This document shows positions 42,823 to 52,173 of a stretch of DNA of 64,000 nt, piece after piece. The translations under genes were made by a program, and so were the position numbers. The DNA is from Halopseudomonas maritima. GTDB taxonomy: Bacteria; Pseudomonadota; Gammaproteobacteria; Pseudomonadales; Pseudomonadaceae. The notes beneath the pieces were generated by a model, which did no database searches, was not told the origin of the DNA, and saw only the letters and a list, made by a program, of their open reading frames with translations. The DNA lies in assembly GCF_021545785.1 (NCBI RefSeq), contig NZ_CP079801.1, positions 2,531,001 through 2,595,000 on the forward strand, given 5' to 3'. Position 1 is the stretch's first letter. Each line of letters opens with the position of its first letter.

Positions 42823-42842
42823 GGAATTAATCAGTGTTTCCC
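42823..42842 (+). repeat. solo end of the MITE-like repeat, inside the heme operon
   Basis: GGAATTAATCAGTGTTTCCC matches the right end of the inverted-repeat element at 59523-59786 at 19 of 20 bases. It lies immediately after the phuT stop. No matching second end is seen nearby; the following 30 bases form a hairpin (CAACGCGC at 42842-42849 with GCGCGTTG at 42867-42874). Likely a remnant of a former insertion or excision. Confidence 0.6.
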
Positions 42843-42911
42843 AACGCGCACTCGCTTCAGGCGGGCGCGCGTTGTAGTTTCTGCTCAAACGTATTTCTGA
42901 ATAGGGCGTCC

Positions 42912-43955
42912 ATGTCGGTAGCGGTCGTAAAACGATGCATCCTTTTCTCTCTGGCCCTGCTGTTGCTGCTGGCGGCGGTGTTGTCGCTGACCCTTGGGCC
43001 GGTCGCCATCCCTTTCACCGACGCCATCGGCGCACTGTTACACCGTGTCACCGGCTGGACGGTAGCGGCGGATACCGCCCTGATTGTCGAGCACATCCGA
43101 CTGCCGCGAACGCTGATGGGCATGCTGATTGGGACCACCCTGGCGCTGACCGGCGCTGCCATGCAAGGCTTGTTTCGCAACCCGCTGGCGGACCCTGCGC
43201 TGATTGGTGTGTCCAGTGGTGCGGCATTGGGCGCAGCGCTGGTAATTGTGCTTGGCAGCGTCTGGTTGGCTGCCTTGCCGGCGGCGCTGATGCCATACAC
43301 CCAGGCCGCTGGCGCCTTTGCCGGCGCGCTGCTGACCACCTGGCTGGTCTATCGGCTGGGCAGCTCGAATCAGGGCGTGTCGATGGCCAGCATGCTGCTG
43401 GCCGGGGTGGCGATTGCCGCGCTCAGTGCGGCCGTGGTGGGGCTACTGACCTACATTGCGGATGACGCGATGCTGCGCGCATTGACGTTCTGGAACATGG
43501 GGAGCCTGGGTGCGGCAAGCTATGATCGGGTGGGTATGCTGGTTCTGTGCTGTGGGGTGGTCTGGTGGCGGTTGCCGCGGCAGGCCAGGGCGCTGAATGC
43601 CTTGTTGCTGGGCGAGTCGGAAGCACGTCACCTGGGGGTTGAGGTAGAGCGGGTCAAGCGCGAGCTGGTGTTGCTGACGGCGCTTGGTGTGGGCGCTGCG
43701 GTCGCCGCGGCCGGGCTTATCGGTTTTGTTGGTTTGGTGGTGCCGCACCTGGCGCGCTTGCTGCTCGGGCCTGACCATCGCCAACTGCTGCCGGCCTGCA
43801 TGCTGCTGGGCGCGGCGCTGTTGCTGCTGGCTGATGTGGCGGCGCGGTTGCTGGTGGCGCCGGCTGAACTGCCACTGGGCATCCTCACGGCGCTGTTGGG
43901 TGCGCCTTTCTTTATCGCCTTGCTGTTGCGCATGCAGCGCCGGGGAGGTCTGTGA
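42912..43955 (+). CDS. phuU: heme ABC transporter permease PhuU/HmuU
   Basis: Inner-membrane permease of the FecCD/BtuC family, 347 residues from ATG 42912, with about ten membrane helices (for example LFSLALLLLLAAVLSLTLGP and LLTALGVGAAVAAAGLIGFV). The motifs GLFRNPLADPALIGVSSGAA and GFVGLVVPHLARLLLGPDHR, the latter containing the ATPase-coupling region, are characteristic. The 89-base gap after phuT contains the solo repeat end and a hairpin, unusual inside this operon and possibly reducing expression of downstream genes. Overlaps phuV as TGATG. Confidence 0.95.
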   Translation: MSVAVVKRCILFSLALLLLLAAVLSLTLGPVAIPFTDAIGALLHRVTGWTVAADTALIVEHIRLPRTLMGMLIGTTLALTGAAMQGLFRNPLADPALIGVSSGAALGAALVIVLGSVWLAALPAALMPYTQAAGAFAGALLTTWLVYRLGSSNQGVSMASMLLAGVAIAALSAAVVGLLTYIADDAMLRALTFWNMGSLGAASYDRVGMLVLCCGVVWWRLPRQARALNALLLGESEARHLGVEVERVKRELVLLTALGVGAAVAAAGLIGFVGLVVPHLARLLLGPDHRQLLPACMLLGAALLLLADVAARLLVAPAELPLGILTALLGAPFFIALLLRMQRRGGL

Positions 43956-44719
43956 TGCTGCAGGCGCTGCAGTTGGGTTGCCAGCGCGGCAGCCGCGACA
44001 TTCTGGAACAGGTCGAGCTGGCCCTGCAGCCGGGCGAGGTGCTGGTGGTTCTGGGGACCAATGGTGCCGGCAAGAGCACCTTGTTGGCGACGCTGAGCGG
44101 TGAGCTGGCGCCGGCAGCGGGACAGGTGTTGCTGGATCAGCGCCCCTTGGCAGGTTGGTCGGCGCTGGAACGCGCGCGGCGCATGGCGGTGCTGCCGCAA
44201 AGCTCGGCATTGGCGTTTGCCTTTCAGGTGGAAGAGGTGGTGGCGATGGGCCGCATGCCGCATGCCAGCGGGCAGCGGCGCGATACGCAGATTCTGCGCG
44301 AGGCCATGGCGGCGGCGGATGTCGGCCATCTGGCCGCACGCAGCTATCTGTCACTGTCTGGTGGTGAGCGCCAGCGCGTGCATCTGGCGCGGGTGCTGGC
44401 GCAGGTCTGGGATAGCGACGAGCAGGGTTGTCTGCTACTGGATGAGCCAACCGCGTCGTTGGATCTGGCCCATCAGCACCTTACTCTGCAACAGGCTCGG
44501 CAGATGGCCGCGCGCGGGTTGGCGGTGCTGGTGGTGCTGCACGACCTGAATCTGGCGGCCCGTTACGCAGATCGCTTGTTGCTGTTGCACGAAGGACGGG
44601 TCAGTGCCCAGGGTACGCCCTGGGAGGTGCTGCAGGTTGAGTTGCTGGAGCAGGTTTTCAAGGTGCCCGTCAGCGTGCAGACGCATCCGCTGCATGCTTG
44701 TCCGCTGGTGCTGAGTTGA
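43955..44719 (+). CDS. phuV: heme ABC transporter ATP-binding protein PhuV/HmuV
   Basis: Energises heme import. The 254-residue ATPase has Walker A GTNGAGKSTLL, Q-loop region VLPQSSALAFAF, the ABC signature LSGGERQRVHLARVLAQ, Walker B CLLLDEPTASLDLAHQH and the switch His in VVLHDLNLAARYADRLLLL. The His-containing D-loop arrangement matches HmuV/PhuV. ATG 43955 overlaps the phuU stop (TGATG), giving tight coupling with the permease. Confidence 0.95.
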   Translation: MLQALQLGCQRGSRDILEQVELALQPGEVLVVLGTNGAGKSTLLATLSGELAPAAGQVLLDQRPLAGWSALERARRMAVLPQSSALAFAFQVEEVVAMGRMPHASGQRRDTQILREAMAAADVGHLAARSYLSLSGGERQRVHLARVLAQVWDSDEQGCLLLDEPTASLDLAHQHLTLQQARQMAARGLAVLVVLHDLNLAARYADRLLLLHEGRVSAQGTPWEVLQVELLEQVFKVPVSVQTHPLHACPLVLS

Positions 44720-44726
44720 GGGCGTT

Positions 44727-45578
44727 ATGAAGGCTATCGTGCTGGCTTTGCTGCTGGCCCTGTCGGCCTGTGCCGCGCCTTTGCCGCGGTGGCAGGGCGC
44801 CGAAGGGCTTGATCAGCCGCATGTCGGGCAAGTCTGGGTAACCGCCGAGCAACGCTGGATCAGCCCGCAGGCATTGGTCAAGCGGCTGGCGACTGCTCCC
44901 CACGTGGTCGTCGGTGAGCAGCACGACAACCCCGATCATCACCGCCTGCAGCTTTGGTTGCTGCAGCAATTGCAGGCCGCTCGCCCGCAGCAATCGCTGT
45001 TGCTGGAGATGCTGCAGCCTGCTCAGCAAGCTGCTGTTGCGGCGTTGCAGGGCAGGGTGTTGCCCGACGACAAGGCCCTGCAAAGGCAACTGGAATGGCA
45101 AGCCGGCTGGGACTGGGCCATGTATGGGCCGTTGGTGCGCTGGGGGCTGGCGGTCCCGGCGCAGTTGCTGGCGGCCAACCTGGACAGGGACAGCATGATG
45201 GCGCTGTACCGCGCGCCACAACCGCTGAACGAACGTTACACAGCTGATGCTCGGCGGCAATTGAGCGACACCATCGAGGCCAGTCATTGTGGCCGGATTG
45301 ACGCGCAGCAGGTGCAGGCCATGCTGTCGATTCAGCAGGCGCGTGACCAGGCGATGGCGGCGGCCCTGGCGGGCGCGCCTGCTCCGGCGCTGCTGCTGGC
45401 GGGTAACTACCACGCGCGTCGCGACCTGGGCGTGCCGCTGCACTGGCCCGCACAGCAGGTGCCGCCGCTGGTGCTGCAGTTGCAGGAGGTAGGGGATGCG
45501 CCGTTGCCGTCAGAGCAGCAAGCCGATTATCTCTGGTTGACGCCAGCCACGCCGACGCGTGACTACTGCGCCGACTGA
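44727..45578 (+). CDS. phuW: ChaN/PhuW-type heme-iron lipoprotein
   Basis: A 283-residue lipoprotein of the ChaN family (Tiki superfamily, heme binding in Campylobacter ChaN). The N-terminus MKAIVLALLLALSAC ends in a lipobox (LSAC). Core motifs are VVVGEQHDNPDHHRLQLWLL and, near the C-terminus, LLLAGNYHARRDLGVPLHWP, with conserved Glu and His residues. In P. aeruginosa phuW closes the phu operon, as here (7 bases after phuV). The 3' end overlaps the convergent TetR gene by 16 bases. Confidence 0.85.
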   Translation: MKAIVLALLLALSACAAPLPRWQGAEGLDQPHVGQVWVTAEQRWISPQALVKRLATAPHVVVGEQHDNPDHHRLQLWLLQQLQAARPQQSLLLEMLQPAQQAAVAALQGRVLPDDKALQRQLEWQAGWDWAMYGPLVRWGLAVPAQLLAANLDRDSMMALYRAPQPLNERYTADARRQLSDTIEASHCGRIDAQQVQAMLSIQQARDQAMAAALAGAPAPALLLAGNYHARRDLGVPLHWPAQQVPPLVLQLQEVGDAPLPSEQQADYLWLTPATPTRDYCAD

Positions 45579-46210
45579 TTTAGGCGCAGGTGCGGGCTGC
45601 TGCGCAGCATCTCCAGCAGCGTGGCCGCTACCTCATGGGCGCGCTCCACCAGGCTCAAGCGCGAGGGGTGCATCAGCCACTGGTGCAGTACGCCGTAGAT
45701 AAAACCGTGGGCGCAGAACAGGGCCAGTTCCAGGTCCAGGTCGTCAGGTAGTTCGCCAGAGGCGATGGCCAGCTGCAGGGTGTTGCGCAGATTGTCGTCG
45801 TGGTGCTGGCTCATTCGTTGCAGGTGACTCTTTTGTCCACAAGGCTCCTCGATATAGTCACACTTGAGCAGCAGAATCTCGTTTACCCGGCGCGCTGTGG
45901 GGTCTGCTTCCAGGCGTTGCAACACGGTGATCAGCAGTTTGCTGAAGCGCTCGAGCGGGTCGCTGGCGCTGGCATCCTGGCTTTTCTGGTTGAGTTCTTC
46001 CAGTGGCATCTGAATGCGCTGAAACAGGGCATCCAACAGGTCTGCCTTGTCCTGAAAGTGCCAATAAATGGCGCCTCGGGTAACGCCAGCTGCCTGAGCG
46101 ATCTCGCTCAGTGAGGTGCGCGAGACGCCCTTGTGATGAAAGCACTGCTCGGCGGCGTCCAGAATGCTCTCTCGGGTTTCAAAGGCTTCTTCTTTGGTGC
46201 GTCTTACCAT
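45563..46210 (-). CDS. TetR-family repressor of the RND efflux operon (TtgR/AcrR-like)
   Basis: A 215-residue repressor with the TetR DNA-binding domain (ESILDAAEQCFHHKGVSRTS and LSEIAQAAGVTRGAIYWHFQ with DKADLL) and an AcrR/TtgR-like ligand domain (FSKLLITVLQRLEADPTARR, EILLLKCDYIEEP). It diverges from the efflux genes; a TTACA-N12-TGTAA operator lies in the shared region at 46294-46315, close to the P. putida ttgR-ttgA operator as I recall it. It should repress both itself and the pump, being released by hydrophobic toxicants. Confidence 0.92.
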   Translation of the reverse strand: MVRRTKEEAFETRESILDAAEQCFHHKGVSRTSLSEIAQAAGVTRGAIYWHFQDKADLLDALFQRIQMPLEELNQKSQDASASDPLERFSKLLITVLQRLEADPTARRVNEILLLKCDYIEEPCGQKSHLQRMSQHHDDNLRNTLQLAIASGELPDDLDLELALFCAHGFIYGVLHQWLMHPSRLSLVERAHEVAATLLEMLRSSPHLRLNQSAQ

Positions 46211-46292
46211 GGCGAGTCTCGCAGGGTGGGGAGCCTATATTGGCCGGCCCGGAATCAACTTGTGAGCTAATGTTAGCGTAGCGCCAAATTGA

Positions 46293-46316
46293 TTTACAGA
46301 CAGGTGTGAATGTAAG
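46293..46316. promoter_or_regulatory. TtgR-type operator between tetR and the efflux genes
   Basis: TTTACA (46293-46298) and TGTAAG (46311-46316) form an inverted repeat, exact over five base pairs (TTACA/TGTAA) with a 12-base spacer. The right part continues TGTAAGTATATT, the same string that follows the half-site in the P. putida ttgABC promoter (from memory). The operator is 83 bases upstream of the divergent repressor and about 90 bases before the adaptor gene. Confidence 0.75.
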
Positions 46317-46405
46317 TATATTGTGCCCCAATCACTCGTGCCTCTGCCTTATTCTTGGGGGCATTTGCAAAATCAGTCAAAACCGGTTTTCCACGAGGTC
46401 TTTCC

Positions 46406-47533
46406 ATGCCGATGAAGCCCGCGCGTGCTGCTCTGCTGCCGTTACTTATTTCCACCGTGCTGCTAGCCGCTTGTCAGGAGTCGGAGCAGCAGGCCGACCA
46501 GCAACAACAGCAGCAGACGCCAACCGTGGGCGTGGTCACGCTCAAGGCCGAGCATTTCTTGCTGACCAATGATTTGCCTGGCCGCACAGCGGCCTATCGC
46601 GTCGCGGAGGTTCGCCCGCAGGTCAACGGCATTCTGGAAAAGCGCCTGTTCGAGGAAGGGGCTGAGGTTGAGGAAGGGCAGCAGCTCTATCAGATTGATG
46701 ACGATGTCTACCAGGCAGCCCTGAAGAGCGCGGAGGCAAGCAGCCTCTCCACACGCTCGTTGGCGGAACGATACGGCATTCTGGTCAAGGAGAACGCGGT
46801 CAGTCAGCAGGAGTTTGATGAGGCCCGCGCCGCCGGTTTGCAGGCCCAGGCCGCGCTGGACGAGGCTCGCATCAACGTGCGCTACACCAAGGTGCTGGCG
46901 CCGATCAGCGGTCGCATTGGCCGTTCTGCGGTCAGTGAAGGCGCGCTGGTCACCAGTGGCCAGAGCCAGCAACTGGCGACCATCCAGCAACTGGATCCGA
47001 TCTACGTCGACATCACCCAATCCTCGCGTGAAATGTTGAACCTGCGCCGCGACCTGGAAGCCGGGCGCCTGCAGAAGGCCGGTGATAACGCCGCCGCTGT
47101 CAGTCTGACCCTGGAAGACGGCAGCACCTACGCCGAGCAGGGCAGTCTGGAGTTCTCTGAGGTCAGCGTGGACGAGGGCACCGGCTCGGTGACCCTGCGC
47201 GCGGTGTTCCCCAACCCGGACCGCCTGTTGCTGCCGGGCATGTTTGTGCATGCGGAGTTGGTGGCTGGCGCCAAGAGTGACGCCATCCTCGCGCCGCAAC
47301 AGGGCATCACCCGCACGCCGCGTGGTAACGCCACTGCCATGGTCGTCAATGCCGACGACAAGGTTGAAGTGCGCAATGTCGTGACCGAGCGCACCGTTGG
47401 CAATCGCTGGCTGATCAGCTCTGGTTTGAATGAGGGAGACCGCCTGATCACCGAAGGGCTGCAGTTTGTGCGTCCGGGTGCCAGCGTCAAGGTTGAACCT
47501 GCCGGTAACGTGTCCGCGCCCGCCGCCCAGTAA
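46406..47533 (+). CDS. RND efflux periplasmic adaptor (TtgA/MexA-like lipoprotein)
   Basis: Membrane-fusion protein linking pump and outer-membrane channel. From ATG 46406 (GAGG at 46394-46397) the 375-residue precursor has a lipoprotein signal (LLPLLISTVLLAAC), then DLPGRTAAYRVAEVRPQVNG ILEK-type biotinyl-lipoyl halves, a short alpha-hairpin, and ISGRIGRSAVSEGALVTSGQ with the beta-barrel and membrane-proximal domains. Length and sequence resemble MexA/TtgA/AcrA closely. A run of Gln (QQADQQQQQQ) follows the lipid anchor. First of three genes under the TetR-type repressor. Confidence 0.93.
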   Translation: MPMKPARAALLPLLISTVLLAACQESEQQADQQQQQQTPTVGVVTLKAEHFLLTNDLPGRTAAYRVAEVRPQVNGILEKRLFEEGAEVEEGQQLYQIDDDVYQAALKSAEASSLSTRSLAERYGILVKENAVSQQEFDEARAAGLQAQAALDEARINVRYTKVLAPISGRIGRSAVSEGALVTSGQSQQLATIQQLDPIYVDITQSSREMLNLRRDLEAGRLQKAGDNAAAVSLTLEDGSTYAEQGSLEFSEVSVDEGTGSVTLRAVFPNPDRLLLPGMFVHAELVAGAKSDAILAPQQGITRTPRGNATAMVVNADDKVEVRNVVTERTVGNRWLISSGLNEGDRLITEGLQFVRPGASVKVEPAGNVSAPAAQ

Positions 47534-47544
47534 GGAAACTAATT

Positions 47545-50500
47545 ATGTCGCGCTTCTTTATTGACCGGCCGATCTTTGCGTGGGTCATCGCGCTGGTCAT
47601 CATGCTGGTGGGTGGTCTGGCCATCCTCAAGCTGCCGATCAACCAGTACCCCAGCATCGCGCCGCCGGCTGTGGGTATTTCGGTCTCCTATCCGGGGGCC
47701 TCTGCGCAAACGGTGCAGGACACCGTGGTGCAGGTCATCGAACAGCAGCTCAACGGGATCGATGGCTTGCGCTACATCTCCTCGGAGAGCAACTCCGATG
47801 GCAGCATGAGCATCACCGTTACCTTCGACCAGGGGGTTGATCCGGATATTGCCCAAGTACAGGTGCAGAACAAGCTGCAGCTGGCCACGCCGCTGTTGCC
47901 CCAGGAGGTTCAGCAGCAGGGTATCCGCGTTACCAAGGCCGTGCGCAACTTCCTGATGGTGATTGGTGTGGTATCCGAAGACGGCAGCATGGACCGTTTT
48001 GACCTGGCCGACTACATCGTCTCCAACATCCAGGACCCGATCTCGCGCACCCAGGGCGTCGGTGACTTTCAGGTGTTTGGTGCGCCCTACGCCATGCGTA
48101 TCTGGCTGGATCCGGCCAAGCTGAACAGCTTCAAACTGACGCCCGGCGATGTCAGCACGGCGATTCAGGCGCAGAACGTCCAAGTGTCTGCGGGTCAGTT
48201 TGGTGGTCTGCCGGCGGTACCCGGTCAACAGCTCAATGCGACCATTCTCAGTAAAACCCGGCTGCAGACACCTGAGCAGTTTCGCGAGATTTTGCTGAAG
48301 GTGCAGACCGATGGCTCCCAGGTACGTCTGGGGGATGTGGCGCAGGTGGAACTGGGCGCGCAGGATGCGAGCATCTCCGCCCTGTACAATGGTATGCCGG
48401 CATCGGGTATGGCGATCAAGCTGGCGACCGGTGCCAATGCGCTGGATACTGCTCGCGGCGTGCGCCAAACCATCGCTGAGCTGGAACCGTTCTTCCCCGA
48501 GGGGATGAAGGTGGTGTTCCCCTACGACACCTCCCCGGTGGTTTCCGAATCGATCATGGGTGTGGTGCATACCCTGTTTGAAGCCGTGGTGCTGGTGTTT
48601 CTGGTGATGTATCTGTTCCTGCAGAACTTCCGCGCGACGCTGATCCCGACCCTGGCTGTGCCGGTGGTTCTGCTGGGTACCTTCGGCCTGCTGTCGGCCT
48701 TTGGTTTTAGCATCAACATCCTGACCATGTTTGCGATGGTGCTAGCCATCGGTCTGCTGGTGGATGACGCCATCGTGGTGGTGGAAAACGTCGAACGGGT
48801 GATGGCCGAAGAGGGACTGTCGCCGCTGGAGGCGACCCGTCGCTCGATGGGACAGATTCAGGGAGCGCTGGTCGGCATCGGCCTGGTGCTCTCGGCGGTG
48901 TTCCTGCCGATGGCATTCTTTGGCGGCTCGACCGGTGTGATCTATCGACAGTTCTCAATCACCATCGCCTCGGCCATGCTGTTGTCGGTGTTGGTGGCGC
49001 TGATCTTTACGCCGGCGCTGTGTGCCACCATTCTCAAACCGATCGAGAAAGGGCATACGCACGAGAAACGTGGTTTCTTCGGCTGGTTTAACCGCACGTT
49101 TGATCGCGGCGTTTCTCGCTACGAGAGCAGCGTGGCGGCGATCTTGCAGCGCAAGGCGCCTTACCTGCTGCTGTATGTGGTGATTGTTGGGTTAATGGCG
49201 TTTCTGTTCACCCGCCTGCCAACCTCCTTCCTGCCAGACGAAGATCAAGGCGTACTCTATGCCCAGGTCCAGGCGCCGGTGGGGTCGAGTGCCGAGCGCA
49301 CTCAGCAGACGGTTGATGCGATGCGTACCTATCTGCTGGAGGAGGAGTCCGACACGGTGAACTCGGTGTTCACGGTTACCGGCTTCAACTTTGCCGGGCG
49401 TGGACAAAATGCCGGTCTGGCCTTTATCGGCCTGAAACCTTGGGAGGAGCGCCCCACGCCGGAGCTGAGTGTGTTTGCGCTGGCCGAGCGAGCCCAGCAG
49501 CATTTTTCCGGCTTCCGCGACGCTATGGTCTTTGCGTTTGCACCGCCGGCGGTGATGGAGCTGGGTACAGCCACCGGCTTTAACCTGTACCTGCAAGACA
49601 ACGCGGGTGTTGGCCACGACACTCTGATGCAGGCGCGCAATCAGCTGCTGGGCATGTCGGCGCAGAACCCGATGCTGGCCAACGTGCGGCCTAATGGCCA
49701 GGATGACCAGCCGCAGTTCCAGCTGCGGGTTGATGATGAAAAGGCCAGCGCACTGGGACTGTCGTTGAGCGATATCAATCAGACCCTGTCCATTGCCTGG
49801 GGCTCGAGCTACGTCAACGACTTTATCGATCGTGGACGCGTGAAGAAGGTCTACCTGCAGGGTGAGGCTGAGGCGCGGATGAATCCCGAGGACCTGCAGA
49901 AGTGGTACGTGCGCAACAGCAGCGGTGAGATGGTGCCGTTCAGCGCCTTCGCCACCGGTGAGTGGGTTTACGGGTCGCCCAAGCTGTCGCGTTACAACGG
50001 TGTGCCAGCGATGGAAATTCAGGGCGAGCCGGCGCCGGGGTACAGCACCGGTGACGCCATGGCCGAAATTGAGCGACTTGCTCAGGAGCTGCCTGCGGGC
50101 ATTGGTGTGTCCTGGACCGGCTTATCCTATGAGGAGCGGCTGTCAGGAGACCAGGCACCGGCTCTCTATGCGCTGTCGCTGATCGTCGTATTCCTCTGCC
50201 TGGCGGCCCTGTATGAGAGCTGGTCGATTCCGATGGCGGTAATGCTGGTGGTGCCGCTGGGCGTGATCGGTGCGCTGTTGGCAACCCTGGGGCGTGGCTT
50301 GTCGAATGACGTGTTCTTCCAGGTGGGGCTGTTGACGACCATCGGCTTGACGGCCAAGAACGCGATCCTGATCGTCGAGTTCGCCAAGGATCTGCACGAA
50401 GAGGGTATGGGCATTGTTGAGGCGGCGGTAGAGGCTTGCCGCCTGCGTCTGCGACCGATCGTCATGACATCGCTGGCCTTTACGCTTGGCGTCGTGCCGC

Positions 50501-50682
50501 TGGCGCTGGCCTCCGGTGCAGGGGCTGGCAGCTCCCATGCTATCGGTACCGGGGTAATTGGCGGCATGCTGAGTGCCACCGTACTGGCGATTTTCTGGGT
50601 GCCGCTGTTCTATGTGATGGTGACTACCCTGTTTACCGAGCGCAAAGGCGCGAAAGCGAAATCAACGGAGACTTCACAGTGA
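47545..50682 (+). CDS. RND efflux inner-membrane transporter (TtgB/MexB-like)
   Basis: Proton-driven multidrug pump of the HAE1 family, 1045 residues, the usual length. It has 12 predicted membrane helices and two large periplasmic loops. Motifs include MSRFFIDRPIFAWVIAL (N-terminus), GLLVDDAIVVVENVERVMAE (the paired Asp of the proton relay in helix 4), and in helices 10-11 GLTAKNAILIVEFAKDLHEE. RND pumps of this type export antibiotics, solvents and dyes. The stop overlaps the GTG of the outer-membrane gene (GTGA at 50679-50682). Confidence 0.96.
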   Translation: MSRFFIDRPIFAWVIALVIMLVGGLAILKLPINQYPSIAPPAVGISVSYPGASAQTVQDTVVQVIEQQLNGIDGLRYISSESNSDGSMSITVTFDQGVDPDIAQVQVQNKLQLATPLLPQEVQQQGIRVTKAVRNFLMVIGVVSEDGSMDRFDLADYIVSNIQDPISRTQGVGDFQVFGAPYAMRIWLDPAKLNSFKLTPGDVSTAIQAQNVQVSAGQFGGLPAVPGQQLNATILSKTRLQTPEQFREILLKVQTDGSQVRLGDVAQVELGAQDASISALYNGMPASGMAIKLATGANALDTARGVRQTIAELEPFFPEGMKVVFPYDTSPVVSESIMGVVHTLFEAVVLVFLVMYLFLQNFRATLIPTLAVPVVLLGTFGLLSAFGFSINILTMFAMVLAIGLLVDDAIVVVENVERVMAEEGLSPLEATRRSMGQIQGALVGIGLVLSAVFLPMAFFGGSTGVIYRQFSITIASAMLLSVLVALIFTPALCATILKPIEKGHTHEKRGFFGWFNRTFDRGVSRYESSVAAILQRKAPYLLLYVVIVGLMAFLFTRLPTSFLPDEDQGVLYAQVQAPVGSSAERTQQTVDAMRTYLLEEESDTVNSVFTVTGFNFAGRGQNAGLAFIGLKPWEERPTPELSVFALAERAQQHFSGFRDAMVFAFAPPAVMELGTATGFNLYLQDNAGVGHDTLMQARNQLLGMSAQNPMLANVRPNGQDDQPQFQLRVDDEKASALGLSLSDINQTLSIAWGSSYVNDFIDRGRVKKVYLQGEAEARMNPEDLQKWYVRNSSGEMVPFSAFATGEWVYGSPKLSRYNGVPAMEIQGEPAPGYSTGDAMAEIERLAQELPAGIGVSWTGLSYEERLSGDQAPALYALSLIVVFLCLAALYESWSIPMAVMLVVPLGVIGALLATLGRGLSNDVFFQVGLLTTIGLTAKNAILIVEFAKDLHEEGMGIVEAAVEACRLRLRPIVMTSLAFTLGVVPLALASGAGAGSSHAIGTGVIGGMLSATVLAIFWVPLFYVMVTTLFTERKGAKAKSTETSQ

Positions 50683-52103
50683 AACGCGGCGTATTGAGCC
50701 TGACGGTACTGGCTGCGCTGAGCGGCTGTTCGCTGATCCCCGATTATCAGCGCTCGATGGCGCCGGTACCTGCCAACTGGACCGAGGGCGTGGATAGCAA
50801 CCTGCAGCAAACGCAGGTGATCGGCTGGCGCAGTTTTTTCAAGGACCCGGAGCTTCAGCGCCTGATAGGCCTGGCGCTGGAGAACAACCGTGATCTGCGG
50901 GTGGCTGCGCTGAACGTCGAAGCCAATCGGGCGTTGTATGACATCCAGGGGGCGGAGCTGTATCCGCAAGTGGATGTGAACGGCAACGGCACGCGCACTC
51001 GTACGCCGGCGGACCTCTCCAGCAGCGGTGACAGCAGCATCAACAGCCAGTACATGGCCACCTTGGGGCTGTCCTGGGAGCTGGACCTGTTCGGACGTAT
51101 CCGCAGCCTGCGCGAACAGGCGTTGCAGGATTTTCTGGCCAGCGATGAGGCGCGGCGCGGTGTGCAGATCAGCCTGGTGGCAGATGTCGCCAGCACTTAC
51201 CTGACGCTGCAGGCCGACCAGGCGTTGCTGGATATGACGGCCGACACGCTGAAAACCTACGAAGAAAGCTACGCGCTGACCAAGCGCAGCAATGAGGTAG
51301 GGGTCGCATCCAGTCTGGAGCTTGCCCAGGCGCGCACGGCGGTAGAGTCAGCCCGTGCGGCGTTGGCCCGCTATCGGCGCCAGGTAGCGCAGGATCGTAA
51401 TGCCTTGACGGTGTTGGTGGGCCAGCCCTGGTCCGCCACCGCGGGTAATCCGATGCTGCTGGATGACCCGGTGCTGGCCGAGCTGCCGGTCGGGCTGTCG
51501 TCTGAGGTGCTGTATCAGCGTCCTGATGTGCTGCAGGCCGAGCATCAGCTGCTGGGCGTTAACGCCAGTATTGGCGCGGCCAAGGCGGCCTTTTTCCCGA
51601 GTATCAGCCTCACTGGTGCAGCGGGCAGTGCCAGCAGTGACCTGTCGGATCTGCTTGGCAGTGGTTCGGAGTACTGGACCTTTTCGCCCAGTATCAGCGT
51701 ACCGATCTTCCGCGCAGGGGCGCTGAAAGCCAGCCTGGATTACGCTGAAATCAGCCGTAACCAGCAGATTGCCCAGTATGAAGGGGTCATTCAGAACGCC
51801 TTCCGCGAAGTGGCTGATGGTCTGGAGGCAAGGGAAACCTATGTTGACCAGCTGGAGGCCCAGCGTGCCCTGCTTGAGGCCTCCGAGGAGTACTTCCGGC
51901 TGGCTGACCGGCGCTATAACATCGGCGTGGACAGCTACCTGACCTTGCTGGACGCCCAGCGCCAGCTGTTTGAAGCGCGCCAGGGCGTGATCTCTGATCG
52001 TTTGAGCCAGTTGCTGAGCGAGATCACGTTGTACCGTGCACTGGGCGGTGGAGACTTTGCCGACCAGGCAGCGGCAGCGCAACAGGGGGCACCCGAAACC
52101 TGA
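50679..52103 (+). CDS. outer-membrane efflux channel (TtgC/OprM-like)
   Basis: TolC-family trimeric outer-membrane lipoprotein, 474 residues from GTG 50679. The precursor begins MKRGVLSLTVLAALSGC with lipobox LSGC. The two homologous repeats contain LGLSWELDLFGRIRSLREQA, VAYLSLVADVASTYL-type helices (ISLVADVASTYLTLQADQAL), LYQRPDVLQAEHQLLGVNAS and GVDSYLTLLDAQRQLFEARQ, all typical for OprM. It overlaps the pump gene by 4 bases, so the three proteins are co-translated. A strong terminator follows at 52123-52157. Confidence 0.95.
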   Translation: MKRGVLSLTVLAALSGCSLIPDYQRSMAPVPANWTEGVDSNLQQTQVIGWRSFFKDPELQRLIGLALENNRDLRVAALNVEANRALYDIQGAELYPQVDVNGNGTRTRTPADLSSSGDSSINSQYMATLGLSWELDLFGRIRSLREQALQDFLASDEARRGVQISLVADVASTYLTLQADQALLDMTADTLKTYEESYALTKRSNEVGVASSLELAQARTAVESARAALARYRRQVAQDRNALTVLVGQPWSATAGNPMLLDDPVLAELPVGLSSEVLYQRPDVLQAEHQLLGVNASIGAAKAAFFPSISLTGAAGSASSDLSDLLGSGSEYWTFSPSISVPIFRAGALKASLDYAEISRNQQIAQYEGVIQNAFREVADGLEARETYVDQLEAQRALLEASEEYFRLADRRYNIGVDSYLTLLDAQRQLFEARQGVISDRLSQLLSEITLYRALGGGDFADQAAAAQQGAPET

Positions 52104-52122
52104 CCCTGTGGTGAAAACCATG

Positions 52123-52157
52123 AACGCCGCTGCGGGAAACCCAGCGGCGTTTTTTAT
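52123..52157 (+). terminator. intrinsic terminator of the efflux operon
   Basis: A 10-bp stem (AACGCCGCTG at 52123-52132 with CAGCGGCGTT at 52142-52151) is followed by a run of six T, 20 bases after the OprM-like stop. It ends the plus-strand transcript just before the minus-strand PrrF genes. Confidence 0.9.
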
Positions 52158-52173
52158 TTGGTTTTCTACGCGC

